DNA of 64,000 nt from Hyphococcus flavus (GTDB taxonomy: Bacteria > Pseudomonadota > Alphaproteobacteria > Caulobacterales > Parvularculaceae), in assembly GCF_028748065.1 (NCBI RefSeq), contig NZ_CP118166.1, positions 1,069,501 to 1,133,500 of the forward strand, read 5' to 3'. Made by a program: the position numbers and the translations under genes. A model generated the notes under the pieces. That model ran no database searches. It had not been told where the DNA came from and saw only the letters and a list, made by a program, of their open reading frames with translations. Shown here one piece after another: positions 37,515-45,191 of this stretch. Numbering within the stretch: the first letter of the stretch is position 1; the number at the start of each line of letters is the position of its first letter.

Positions 37515-38861
37515 ATGAGCGCGCGTGTTGTGACGATCCCGACAACGGAGCCCGCCATCAACACGCAAGAACATACCGAAACAGCAAGCGAGCCATCTTC
37601 GCAACCGGTGACAACCCTGCGCCAGCGGCGCATTGCGATTGCATTGCTGCTGGTGGGCGCAGTCTGCGCCGGCATTGGTCAGACGGTGGTATTTTCCGTA
37701 CTGCCGCCGCTTGCGCGCGATTTGGGTCTCTCGAATTTTCAGGTCGGCTCGATCTTTATGATATCCGCCACAGCCTGGGTGCTGCTCGGTCCGCGCTGGG
37801 GAAAACAAAGCGACGCGCGCGGGCGCAAACCGTTCATTCTCACCGGGCTGTTGGGCCTTGCGTTTTCCATGGCGCTTTTCGCGTCCTCCATTCAGTTCGG
37901 CATTGCCGGCGCGCTTTCCGGCCTGCCGCTTTACCTTTTGATGATCGCGACACGTTCGCTTTACGGCATCATCGGTTCGGCGGGCCCGCCGGCGGCGCAA
38001 GCCTATATCGCCGATCGCACCAGCCGAACGGACCGAACCGCCGGGATCGCCGGTTTTACCGCCGCGTTTGGTTTCGGCGCGATGCTGGGGCCGGGCTTTG
38101 GCGCGATCACCATATTGATCGGTCCGACGGCGCCTTTTTTCGCCGTCGCCATCCTGGCGGCAGTAATGGCTCTTGCCGTTTTCGCCTTTTTGCCCGAACG
38201 CACCGGCCCGAAGGAACGCATGCCCTACGCCGATATCCGCATTGGCGACAAACGCCTTCTTCCTTTCTTCGCCTTTGCGCTGGCATTCAGCATCGTCAAT
38301 GCGATCCCCATACAGACGATTGCGTTCTATTTCATCGACCGGCTTGGCTACACGACGGAAACGGCGCCCGGTTATGTGAGCATCGGCCTCACCGCCGGGG
38401 CCATGGCCTCGCTCTTTGCGCAACTCGTGATCGTGCAACGGTTTCGGCTGACCCCGGCGCGGCTGATGCGTATCGCGCCTGCATTGATGATCGCCGGTCA
38501 TTGCCTGATCTGGCTTACGAGCGATCTCTGGCCCGTTGTCGCCGGCATGTTGATCTCCGGCCTTGGGGCGGGGCTCGCCATTCCGGCTGCGACCTCCGCG
38601 ACATCCATCGCCGTCGAACCGCATGAACAGGGCGCGGCGATCGGCCTTGCGAACGCGTTCGGAGCGGCTGGATTTATTTTCTCGCCAATTATCGGCTTCT
38701 GGCTTTACGGCTTCGCGCCGCAGGCGCCCTATTATTTCACCACCGTGCTCGCGGGCTTGTTGCTGGTCTATGCCTGGAAAAGCCGCGCGGTCGCCGGGGC
38801 CGTGCCACCGCCGGAAGACCAGCCAGCCGAAACCGGCGCTGCGCCAGCGCCCTATCGCTGA
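37515..38861 (+). CDS. MFS transporter, drug/metabolite exporter type
   Basis: About 448 residues with twelve predicted membrane helices and a cytoplasmic N-terminal tail. The loop 2-3 signature G-x3-D-x2-GRKP is present as GKQSDARGRKP, and a second-half repeat appears after the central loop FLPERTGPKERMP. This places it in the DHA1-like major facilitator group that expels drugs or small metabolites by proton antiport. The ATG at 37515 (MSARVVTIPT) is chosen over a TTG at 37500. The divergent partner is the GFA-family gene. Confidence 0.92.
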   Translation: MSARVVTIPTTEPAINTQEHTETASEPSSQPVTTLRQRRIAIALLLVGAVCAGIGQTVVFSVLPPLARDLGLSNFQVGSIFMISATAWVLLGPRWGKQSDARGRKPFILTGLLGLAFSMALFASSIQFGIAGALSGLPLYLLMIATRSLYGIIGSAGPPAAQAYIADRTSRTDRTAGIAGFTAAFGFGAMLGPGFGAITILIGPTAPFFAVAILAAVMALAVFAFLPERTGPKERMPYADIRIGDKRLLPFFAFALAFSIVNAIPIQTIAFYFIDRLGYTTETAPGYVSIGLTAGAMASLFAQLVIVQRFRLTPARLMRIAPALMIAGHCLIWLTSDLWPVVAGMLISGLGAGLAIPAATSATSIAVEPHEQGAAIGLANAFGAAGFIFSPIIGFWLYGFAPQAPYYFTTVLAGLLLVYAWKSRAVAGAVPPPEDQPAETGAAPAPYR

Positions 38862-39201
38862 CCGGCGCCCGAAAGTTGTACAACTTCTGCTTTTTGATCC
38901 CCGCCGCCGCTCTTTGATTTGGCCTGACGCAAGGCCTGCAGCCGATTGTTGTACAACGCCGCAATAAATCTCGCAGGGCGTTTCAGCCGGGCTGACCGGC
39001 AGGGGCCGTCTTTCAACAGCCCGAACGCACGCACGTGGTTGAAGTCTGACATTTGACATCAAACACATCATAACGCCGCCACCAAGGTGTGAGGACAACC
39101 GTCCACCAAAAGCGGGTTTGCTTTAAATTTTCATCGGAAATGAGGTATTTTTCCGCATCCGGATCAACCTATTGGTGCGGAAATTTTTAAGCGGCCCTGC
39201 G
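38862..39201. other. 340-bp gap with two copies of a 10-bp palindrome
   Basis: No convincing gene. It contains two copies of GTTGTACAAC (38875-38884 and 38948-38957), each perfectly palindromic, whose starts are 73 bp apart, close to seven helical turns, and a hairpin at 39150. A 66-codon minus-strand frame (38852-39052) spans both palindromes but lacks a ribosome site and looks like chance. Confidence 0.5.
39150..39188 (+). terminator. Hairpin with T-tract before the XRE gene end
   Basis: Stem TTTCCGCA/TGCGGAAA (39150-39157 with 39176-39183) with an 18-nt loop, followed on the plus strand by TTTTT. It could end readthrough from the MFS gene; on the minus strand, where the XRE gene stops at 39202, the T-tract is poor. 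Confidence 0.6.
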
Positions 39202-39411
39202 CTATTCACCCTCGTCAAAAAACAGAATGTCGCCCGGCTGGCAATCAAGCTCCTTGCAGATCGCTTCGAGCGTCGAAAAACGGATCGCCTTGGCTTTTCC
39301 CGTCTTCAGGATCGACAGGTTTGCAATCGTCACCCCGACCCGCTCTGACAGCTCTGTCAGAGACATGCCGCGCTCCAAAAGCACGCGGTCGAGTTTGACG
39401 GAAATACCCAT
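39202..39411 (-). CDS. Small Cro/C1-type HTH regulator (YozG-like)
   Basis: 69 residues consisting almost wholly of one helix-turn-helix: LDRVLLERGMSLTELSERVGVTIANLSILKTGKAKAIRFSTLEAICKELDCQPGDIL. This is the YozG-like group that nearly always accompanies a DUF2975 membrane protein, as here: its ATG directly follows the DUF2975 stop. The pair is thought to form a regulator and a membrane sensor or target; the function is unknown. It ends a minus-strand series that begins with two very small peptides at 40259. Confidence 0.92.
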   Translation of the reverse strand: MGISVKLDRVLLERGMSLTELSERVGVTIANLSILKTGKAKAIRFSTLEAICKELDCQPGDILFFDEGE

Positions 39412-39924
39412 TTAAACCGTGAGATCCTGTTCATCTTTCATCCGCGCGCCTTCGCGGAACACTTCGGACAGCACCAGGACAGCAATGATCGCCAGCCAGG
39501 TGAGAAACGACATGTCGATGTCCACTTCCGTATCGAAAATGAGCGACAAAAAGCCGAAGGCGAATTTCGCGCCCTCGCCGATCAACAGCGCATAGCCGAC
39601 GGTGCGGAAACGGTCGGCGTTTTCCTTGACGAAGGGAGAGCCGAACCGGAGCGTTTTCAGAATTTCCAGAAGCCGGTTCACCACGAACAGCATCACGCCG
39701 GTATTCACAAATGCGTGGGTGACTTCGAAATATTCGCCGATCTCAAACCCGCCGTTAATGCTCACATTGTCAGAGTCGGTGAAAATATCCGCTACGAACG
39801 GTACGAACGGGAACGCGATCATGGCGATGGTGACGCCGAAAAGAACGACCCACAAAATGATCCGCGTCACATGCAGCCCCACCGCAAGGATGGACGCCAG
39901 CGACCCTTTGCCTATCGCGCGCAT
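39412..39924 (-). CDS. DUF2975 membrane protein
   Basis: 170 residues with four membrane helices (about 12-38, 62-85, 110-130, 140-158), the DUF2975 layout. The second half has the typical LLEILKTLRFGSPFVKENADRFRTVGYALL stretch. It is always found with a small Cro/C1 regulator, here immediately downstream. A GGAG ribosome site precedes the ATG. Function unknown; the partnership suggests a membrane component of a small regulatory system. Confidence 0.9.
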   Translation of the reverse strand: MRAIGKGSLASILAVGLHVTRIILWVVLFGVTIAMIAFPFVPFVADIFTDSDNVSINGGFEIGEYFEVTHAFVNTGVMLFVVNRLLEILKTLRFGSPFVKENADRFRTVGYALLIGEGAKFAFGFLSLIFDTEVDIDMSFLTWLAIIAVLVLSEVFREGARMKDEQDLTV

Positions 39925-39975
39925 GCCTGAACTCCGTATTGTCGACTGTCTGCGCGTTGCATCGCGCCCTGATTC

Positions 39976-40125
39976 TTAAAAGAAGGCGACGATGCAAAAC
40001 GCCTTGTGGCAGTTATCGGGCTGCGCTTCCTCAGTGGCCGGCGCCGCCGTGGCGAGGGCGATGAGGCTGGCCGCCGCCAGGGCGGCGAAAACGCCAGCCG
40101 TCGCCATTCGAAAAAGCTTAACCAT
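39976..40125 (-). CDS. 49-residue exported micropeptide with two cysteines
   Basis: Too short for routine gene calling. It reads MVKLFRMATAG then an alanine-rich hydrophobic stretch, a possible signal-peptidase site after ALATAAPA, and a short end EEAQPDNCHKAFCIVAFF with Cys39 and Cys44. If cleaved, the secreted product would be about 19 residues and could close a small disulfide ring. Its ATG overlaps the stop of the preceding peptide gene by one base (TAATG), a classic coupling arrangement. No family recognised. Confidence 0.65.
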   Translation of the reverse strand: MVKLFRMATAGVFAALAAASLIALATAAPATEEAQPDNCHKAFCIVAFF

Positions 40126-40259
40126 TATGCAACCCCTGCGAAGGAACCGAGCGCCGAGAAGTAGCCGACGCCGATGAGCGAGACCGTGACGAAGACGGCC
40201 AAACCATTGACAATTCCGCCGAATTTGCCGAGAGTATCTGGTGAGTTTGTGTTACGCAT
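40125..40259 (-). CDS. 44-residue small membrane protein
   Basis: Reads MRNTNSPDTLGKFGGIV followed by a single membrane helix (about residues 15-34) and a short tail SALGSFAGVA. A very good ribosome site, AAGGAG six bases before the ATG, supports translation. It is the first gene of a minus-strand cassette: this gene, the 49-residue peptide, DUF2975 and the Cro/C1 regulator. The family is not recognised and the function unknown. Confidence 0.7.
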   Translation of the reverse strand: MRNTNSPDTLGKFGGIVNGLAVFVTVSLIGVGYFSALGSFAGVA

Positions 40260-40470
40260 GGGTTTCTCCTTTTCTTTCCTGTGTTTCGCGACTCGTTTGA
40301 TCTTTTCTTGAGCGGTGCGGGTTTTTCCTGTGCCGCTCTTTTTTTCTTTTCTTTCCTGTGCGCCGGTTTCCCGGTCTTTTTTGTTTGGCCCTTTGGCTGG
40401 TAACATCGCCGCCCGGGCCTTGGCTTGCGGCGGTTGTTCCGCCGTCTTGTTGATTATCGATATACACTTA

Positions 40471-40524
40471 TCGAAAAACAATACAAGGGGTTTTCGTCGA
40501 AAAACGATAATTTTTTTTCGAAAA
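40471..40524. promoter_or_regulatory. Triple TCGAAAA motif in the small-peptide/rdgB divergent promoter region
   Basis: Within the 276-bp divergent region the heptamer TCGAAAA occurs three times (40471, 40497, 40518), with inverted TTTTCG arms giving TTTTCG-T-CGAAAA (40491-40502) and the palindrome TTTTCGAAAA (40515-40524). A palindromic TATCGATA (40455-40462) lies just beside. The same heptamer is inverted at 30258. Likely operator sites; the Cro/C1 regulator of the nearby cassette is a candidate binder. Confidence 0.45.
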
Positions 40525-40535
40525 GGAATAAAAAC

Positions 40536-41147
40536 ATGGGCGAAAATGTGCCGAAATTGGGCCCGGGAAGGCTTGTGATCGCCTCCCACAACGACGGAAA
40601 AGCCCGCGAAATCAATGACTTGCTGTCACCGTTCGGGATTGAGGCGATTGCGGCAAAAAAATTAGGGCTGGATGACCCCGAAGAGACCGGAATCACCTTC
40701 GCCGAGAACGCTATTTTGAAAGCCAGAACCGCTTCAGACGCGTCCGGCCTGCCGGCCCTCGCCGATGATTCAGGCCTCTCCGTGACCGCCCTCGGCGGCG
40801 CGCCGGGCATTTATTCGGCGAGATGGGCGGGCGAGCCCCGGAATTTCGATAACGCCATGAAAAAGGTCGAAAACGCCCTGAACGAGAGCGGAACGGAAGA
40901 TTTCTCCGCCCGTTTCGTCTGCGCCCTCGCCCTCGCCTGGCCCGATGGCGAGGAGGCGGTGTTCGAAGGCGAGGTGCGCGGCGCGCTGGTCTATCCCCCC
41001 CGTGGGGAAAACGGCTTCGGCTACGACCCGATTTTTGTCGCAGACGGATACGATATTACCTTCGGCGAGATGGACCCGGAAGAAAAACATTCTATATCCC
41101 ATCGCGCCGATGCGTTCCGTAAGCTGATGAAAGCCTGTTTCCAATGA
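40536..41147 (+). CDS. rdgB: XTP/dITP diphosphatase RdgB (HAM1)
   Basis: 203 residues. Family pattern: [13 protein letters not shown] at the N-terminus, [39 protein letters not shown] (catalytic acidic residues) and GFGYDPIFV ... [13 protein letters not shown]. It hydrolyses deaminated purine triphosphates (dITP, XTP) to monophosphates, cleaning the nucleotide pool. The ATG with AAAAGGAAT upstream is preferred to a 37-codon longer reading. Its stop overlaps the lactamase start (ATGATG), so the two are coupled. Confidence 0.96.
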   Translation: MGENVPKLGPGRLVIASHNDGKAREINDLLSPFGIEAIAAKKLGLDDPEETGITFAENAILKARTASDASGLPALADDSGLSVTALGGAPGIYSARWAGEPRNFDNAMKKVENALNESGTEDFSARFVCALALAWPDGEEAVFEGEVRGALVYPPRGENGFGYDPIFVADGYDITFGEMDPEEKHSISHRADAFRKLMKACFQ

Positions 41148-41923
41148 TGCGTTTGTTATTGACATTGCCGTTCGTTTTGCTCGCCGCCTGCGCCAGCGCG
41201 CCGGAACCGGAGCAGCAAGCAGAACTGCCTGCTCTGTCACTCGAAAAGATCGCTGACGGCGTATGGGTACACAAAAGTTACAAGGATATCCACCCATGGG
41301 GACCGATATTGTCCAACGGGCTTGTGATCGACATGGGCGAGAACGTGGCTCTCGTCGACACCGCCTGGACCAACGAGGATACCTCAACCCTGCTCGACGA
41401 GATTGAGAAAACGACAGGCGTGCTGCCTGACATTGCAATTATCACCCATGCTCATGAAGACAAGATGGGCGGCGTCGGCGCGCTTCAACAAAGACGCATC
41501 GGCGGACGCGCGCATCCGCTCACCAACGAAGACGCGCCGGGACGCGGACTTAAACAAACGCTCTTCACGATTTTAGACGGCGTGGACCGTCAAACCCTGT
41601 TCGGTGTGAGTGAAGAAAACATCGAACGGGACGGCCCGATCACCGTCTTTTACCCCGGCCCAGGCCACACGCGCGACAACATCGTGGTTTATTACGCACC
41701 ATCCAAAGTGCTGTTCGGCGGCTGCCTGATCCGGCCCGGCGGCGCGACCAACCTTGGCAACACTGCGGACGGCGATATCGGCCACTGGGCCGAGGCCGTG
41801 CGCAAGGTGGCTGAAGCCTTCCCCGATGCCGAAATCGTCATCCCGAGCCATGGCGCGCCAGGCAGGCGCGAGCTTCTCGATCACACCATAGCGCTCGCTG
41901 AAGCCGCCGCTAACGCGCAATGA
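41144..41923 (+). CDS. Subclass B1 metallo-beta-lactamase, NDM-like lipoprotein
   Basis: 259 residues. The lipobox LLAAC near residue 17 indicates membrane anchoring, as in NDM-1. All six B1 zinc ligands are present: [10 protein letters not shown] (His102, His104, Asp106), [10 protein letters not shown] (His175), [10 protein letters not shown] (Cys194) and PSHGAPG (His236). The segments HAHx[13 protein letters not shown] and GGCLI match NDM-1 closely; Arg stands where NDM has the substrate-binding Lys after GGCLI, and LGN keeps the conserved Asn. It likely hydrolyses beta-lactams including carbapenems, as shown for environmental B1 enzymes such as that of Erythrobacter. Sits between rdgB and hemW with 4-bp overlaps on both sides. 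Confidence 0.88.
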   Translation: MMRLLLTLPFVLLAACASAPEPEQQAELPALSLEKIADGVWVHKSYKDIHPWGPILSNGLVIDMGENVALVDTAWTNEDTSTLLDEIEKTTGVLPDIAIITHAHEDKMGGVGALQQRRIGGRAHPLTNEDAPGRGLKQTLFTILDGVDRQTLFGVSEENIERDGPITVFYPGPGHTRDNIVVYYAPSKVLFGGCLIRPGGATNLGNTADGDIGHWAEAVRKVAEAFPDAEIVIPSHGAPGRRELLDHTIALAEAAANAQ

Positions 41924-43059
41924 ACGAGACACCGCTCGGCGTTTACGTTCACTGGCCTTACTGCGCGCGCATCTGTCCCTATTGCGATTTCAACGTCTAC
42001 AAAAACCAGGCGGTCGATGTTGCCGCATGGAAAAACGCTTTCAGCCGTGACCTTGAACATTGGGCGGAACGAACGCCGGGAAGAAAACTTTCCAGTCTTT
42101 ATTTTGGCGGCGGCACGCCGTCGCTGGCGCCGCTCGAAATCATCGAACACATTATTCAAACCTGCGAGCGCTTGTGGGGGTTTGAGCCGGAACCAGAAAT
42201 CACGCTGGAAGCCAATCCGACGGATGCGGAGCAATCGCGCTTTCATGATCTCGCGCGCGCTGGCGTCAACCGTTTGTCACTTGGGGTTCAATCCCTGCGC
42301 GATGACGCGCTGAAATTTCTTGGTCGCGATCACAGCGCGGATGAAGCGCGCAGCGCCATCGCCGCCGCCCAAGAAGCCTTCGCCCGCGTGACTTTCGATC
42401 TGATCTATGGGCGGCCGGAACAGACGCTGGATGATTGGCGAACGGAACTGGTCAAGGCGCTTGATTTCGGGACTGATCATTTGTCGCTTTATCAACTCAC
42501 CATTGAACCGGGCACTGCTTTCGCGCTGGCCGTCGACAAGGGACGCTGGGCGCCGCCGGATGATGATATTTGCGCTGATATGTTCGACGCCGCGCAAGAG
42601 ATAACGGCCGCCGCAAACCTGCCCGCCTATGAAATCTCCAACCATGCAAAACCGGGCGGGGAGTCCCGGCACAACATCATCTATTGGCGTTACGCCGACT
42701 ATATCGGCGTCGGCCCTGGCGCCCATGGCCGGCTGACACGGGATGGCAAACGCATCGCCACCGAGACCCTGCCGAAGCCGCAGGACTATCTCGCCGCCGC
42801 CGCCTCCGGCGCGCCCATAAGCATAGAAACGCCGCTGACCGAAACCGAAGCGACGGTCGAACGGCTTTCCATGGGGCTGCGCCTGACGGGCGGCATGGCG
42901 TTCGCCGCCGATGACGCATTCTTCAAAGACGCAGGCGGCGACGACAATCTCAACCGGATGATCAGCGATGACCTGCTTGAGTGGGACGGACATACGCTGA
43001 AAGCGACGCCGCAGGGCCGGCGCCTTTTAAACCGCGTCCTTTACGAACTCTTCGGTTAG
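41920..43059 (+). CDS. hemW: Radical SAM heme chaperone HemW
   Basis: 379 residues. The radical SAM cluster motif is WPYCARICPYCDFN (C-x3-C-x2-C, plus the additional cysteine typical of HemN/HemW), preceded by the family start GVYVHWPYC. Further: YFGGGTPSLAPLE, EANPTDAEQSRF, GVNRLSLGVQSLRDDAL and LSLYQLTIEPGTAF. It lacks the extra N-terminal part of true coproporphyrinogen dehydrogenase HemN, so it is HemW, which hands heme to respiratory proteins. It overlaps the lactamase by 4 bp; rdgB-hemW adjacency is common and the lactamase is inserted between. Confidence 0.95.
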   Translation: MNETPLGVYVHWPYCARICPYCDFNVYKNQAVDVAAWKNAFSRDLEHWAERTPGRKLSSLYFGGGTPSLAPLEIIEHIIQTCERLWGFEPEPEITLEANPTDAEQSRFHDLARAGVNRLSLGVQSLRDDALKFLGRDHSADEARSAIAAAQEAFARVTFDLIYGRPEQTLDDWRTELVKALDFGTDHLSLYQLTIEPGTAFALAVDKGRWAPPDDDICADMFDAAQEITAAANLPAYEISNHAKPGGESRHNIIYWRYADYIGVGPGAHGRLTRDGKRIATETLPKPQDYLAAAASGAPISIETPLTETEATVERLSMGLRLTGGMAFAADDAFFKDAGGDDNLNRMISDDLLEWDGHTLKATPQGRRLLNRVLYELFG

Positions 43060-43075
43060 GCGCAAGACACGGCTC

Positions 43076-43531
43076 ATGAACGAACTCTCCGATCTCGCCC
43101 ATATTATCGAGCTGGCCGTGGCGCCCGTGTTCCTGCTCGCCGGGATCGGCGCGTTTTTGAATGTCATGGCGTCGCGCCTGGCGCGCATTGTCGACCGTTC
43201 GCGATCGCTTGAAGCCAGATGCGGCGAAGACCCGGACGAAATGGAAATCGAACGCATCCGCACCGAACTTTCCGTCCTCGACAAGCGTACCGCTTACGCC
43301 CAGCGCGCCATCTTTCTTTTCTCGTTCGCAGCGTTGATGGTCTGTCTGGTGGTTGCGGCGTTTTTTATCGGCGCGTTCATCAACATCACCCTCGCCGCGC
43401 CAGTGGCGCTGATGTTTATCGCCGCCATGTTCGCCATGATCGGCGGGCTCACACTTTTCCTCATGGAAATTTCCATCGCCACACGCATCTTGCGCATCCG
43501 GCCGGAATTGTTCGTGAAGCCGAACGCGTAA
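43076..43531 (+). CDS. DUF2721 membrane protein
   Basis: 151 residues, DUF2721 family. Three membrane helices (about 8-30, 78-100, 105-128) and a conserved charged cytoplasmic loop MASRLARIVDRSRSLEARCG. The family is widespread and its function is unknown. It follows hemW by 16 bp and precedes the PhyH gene by 6 bp, so all belong to one transcript starting at rdgB. Confidence 0.9.
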   Translation: MNELSDLAHIIELAVAPVFLLAGIGAFLNVMASRLARIVDRSRSLEARCGEDPDEMEIERIRTELSVLDKRTAYAQRAIFLFSFAALMVCLVVAAFFIGAFINITLAAPVALMFIAAMFAMIGGLTLFLMEISIATRILRIRPELFVKPNA

Positions 43532-43537
43532 TCGACC

Positions 43538-44212
43538 GTGCGAAACGTCAAAGACACATTAGAACGAGAAGGACGCGTCTGGTTTCGTAATTCACTGAGC
43601 GATAGCGCACTTAAGAATCTAGACAGAAATTTTTCATCAAAACCCGATGCAGGTCACCGGCATGAATGGGCCCCAGTCTTTGATGGTTTTTTCGGCGCAG
43701 GCAGTGAGGTAGCGGAACTCGTTCAAAGCATCGTCCCACACGCAAAACCAGTCCGCCTCGTGTCCTTCAACAAAGTGACGGATAATAATTGGTCCCTTCC
43801 GTGGCATCAGGACCGCGTCATCGCGGTGCGGGACCGTCATGACGTCGACAACTTTTCCAACTGGTCCCAGAAAGAAGGGACATGGCATTGCGAACCGCCT
43901 ATTTCATTTCTGGAAAATATGGTTTTTGTTCGCATCCATCTGGATGACGCAACACAAGGCAATGGAAGTTTGGAACTCGCATTAGGGTCCCACAAGTCCG
44001 GTTATATAGCGGCAGATAAAGCCGCAGCAACTGCCGACTGCTATCCAGTAGAGTTATGCCGCGCCACCCGCGGTGATGTATTGATCATAAAAATGTTGAC
44101 GCTTCACCGTTCCCGCGCATCAACCACAGCCGCCAATCGACGCGCCATCCGCATAGACTATTCACCTGATAGCCTGCCCCAGCCATTAACGTGGGCCACA
44201 AGCCATTCCTGA
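43538..44212 (+). CDS. Phytanoyl-CoA dioxygenase (PhyH) family protein
   Basis: 224 residues of the PhyH non-heme iron dioxygenase family. The iron motif PWHQD (His90 and Asp92) and a later TLHRSRA (His190) with RRAIRIDY (2-oxoglutarate Arg) complete the facial triad. It uses Fe(II) and 2-oxoglutarate to hydroxylate a small molecule; the substrate is unknown. The start is GTG at 43538, seven bases after the DUF2721 stop; no strong ribosome site is visible. The base composition is slightly more AT-rich than hemW. Confidence 0.85.
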   Translation: MRNVKDTLEREGRVWFRNSLSDSALKNLDRNFSSKPDAGHRHEWAPVFDGFFGAGSEVAELVQSIVPHAKPVRLVSFNKVTDNNWSLPWHQDRVIAVRDRHDVDNFSNWSQKEGTWHCEPPISFLENMVFVRIHLDDATQGNGSLELALGSHKSGYIAADKAAATADCYPVELCRATRGDVLIIKMLTLHRSRASTTAANRRAIRIDYSPDSLPQPLTWATSHS

Positions 44213-44253
44213 GAAAGTTTGCACCTTTCACAACTACCGGCCAAAATGATGTG

Positions 44254-45015
44254 ATGACGCCAGAACAACGCGAACGTTACGCCCGCCACATCCTCCTGCG
44301 CGAGGTGGGCGGACAGGGCCAGCAAAAGCTGATGGACGCGCGCGTGCTTGTGATTGGCGCGGGCGGGCTCGGCAGTCCGATCCTGCAATATCTCGCGGGC
44401 GCCGGCGTCGGTACGTTGGGCATCTCCGACAGCGACGATGTTTCGTTGTCAAACCTGCAACGACAGGTGATGTTCCGCACCGAGGATGTGGGCGCCGACA
44501 AAACCAAAAGCGCGGCGGCGTATATCGAACGGTTGAACCCGAACATCACCGTCAAAACGCACCCGCGCATCAGCGATGAAAACGCCTCGGCGATCATCGC
44601 CGATTACGACCTCGTGGTTGAAGGCGTCGATAATTTCGCCGCGCGTTATGTTTTGAACCGCGCCTGCCTCACCGCGAAAAAGCCCCTCGTTTCCGCTGCC
44701 GTCGGAAGGTTCGAAGGCCAGCTTTCAACCTTCAAGCCTTATGATAACCCCGGCGTCCTGCCGTGTTATCGCTGCCTCGTGCCTGAGGAGCCGCCGCGCG
44801 ACCAACAGGTGAACTGCGCAGAGGAAGGCGTTCTCGGCGCTGTCACTGGCGTTCTCGGCACGCTCGCCGCTATGGAGGTGTTGAAAGAACTTCTCAGTGT
44901 CGGCGACAGCATGGCCGGACGACTGCTCGTTTACGATGGCCTTGCCGGCACGTTCCGCACCATCCGCCTGCCGGCGGACCCGGCATGTAGTGATTGTGGT
45001 CGTGTGGCTGATTAG
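44254..45015 (+). CDS. moeB: E1-like adenylyltransferase MoeB/ThiF/HesA
   Basis: 253 residues from MTPEQRERYARHILLREVGG. Nucleotide-binding GAGGLGSPILQYLAGAG, catalytic Arg and Asp segments VSLSNLQRQVMF and VVEGVDNFAARYVLNRAC, and the zinc pair CYRC ... CSDC are all present; CAEEGVLGAVTGVLGTLAAMEVLK follows. It adenylates the C-terminus of MoaD or a similar sulfur carrier in molybdopterin synthesis. No rhodanese tail. It overlaps nothing but lies 41 bp after the PhyH gene. Confidence 0.92.
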   Translation: MTPEQRERYARHILLREVGGQGQQKLMDARVLVIGAGGLGSPILQYLAGAGVGTLGISDSDDVSLSNLQRQVMFRTEDVGADKTKSAAAYIERLNPNITVKTHPRISDENASAIIADYDLVVEGVDNFAARYVLNRACLTAKKPLVSAAVGRFEGQLSTFKPYDNPGVLPCYRCLVPEEPPRDQQVNCAEEGVLGAVTGVLGTLAAMEVLKELLSVGDSMAGRLLVYDGLAGTFRTIRLPADPACSDCGRVAD

Positions 45016-45191
45016 ATCCCGCAGATAATAACGATAGCGCCACCACATTAACTGCGGGTACCTATAGCTTACCTTTCTGTCCGCCCCCCCGAATTAGAAA
45101 CAGCATGTGTATAACTCGTCGGCGGAGCTCTGTACCTCAAAAGATAGAAATGTATGTTGATGCAACGATAAGCATTACCGGAAAATTCTCA

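Noticed and set aside
38852-39052. 66-codon minus-strand frame in the 340-bp gap
   Set aside because: No ribosome site, overlaps the MFS gene end and both GTTGTACAAC palindromes; coding cannot be supported.
37425-39098. A 557-codon open frame on the minus strand
   Set aside because: It lies antisense to the MFS transporter, is full of Arg and low-complexity sequence, has no domain or ribosome site, and is best explained by the GC-rich codon pattern of the real gene.
45018-45058. CCCGCAG/CTGCGGG hairpin after moeB
   Set aside because: A 27-nt loop and no T-tract, so not a convincing terminator; the symmetry is short enough to be chance.
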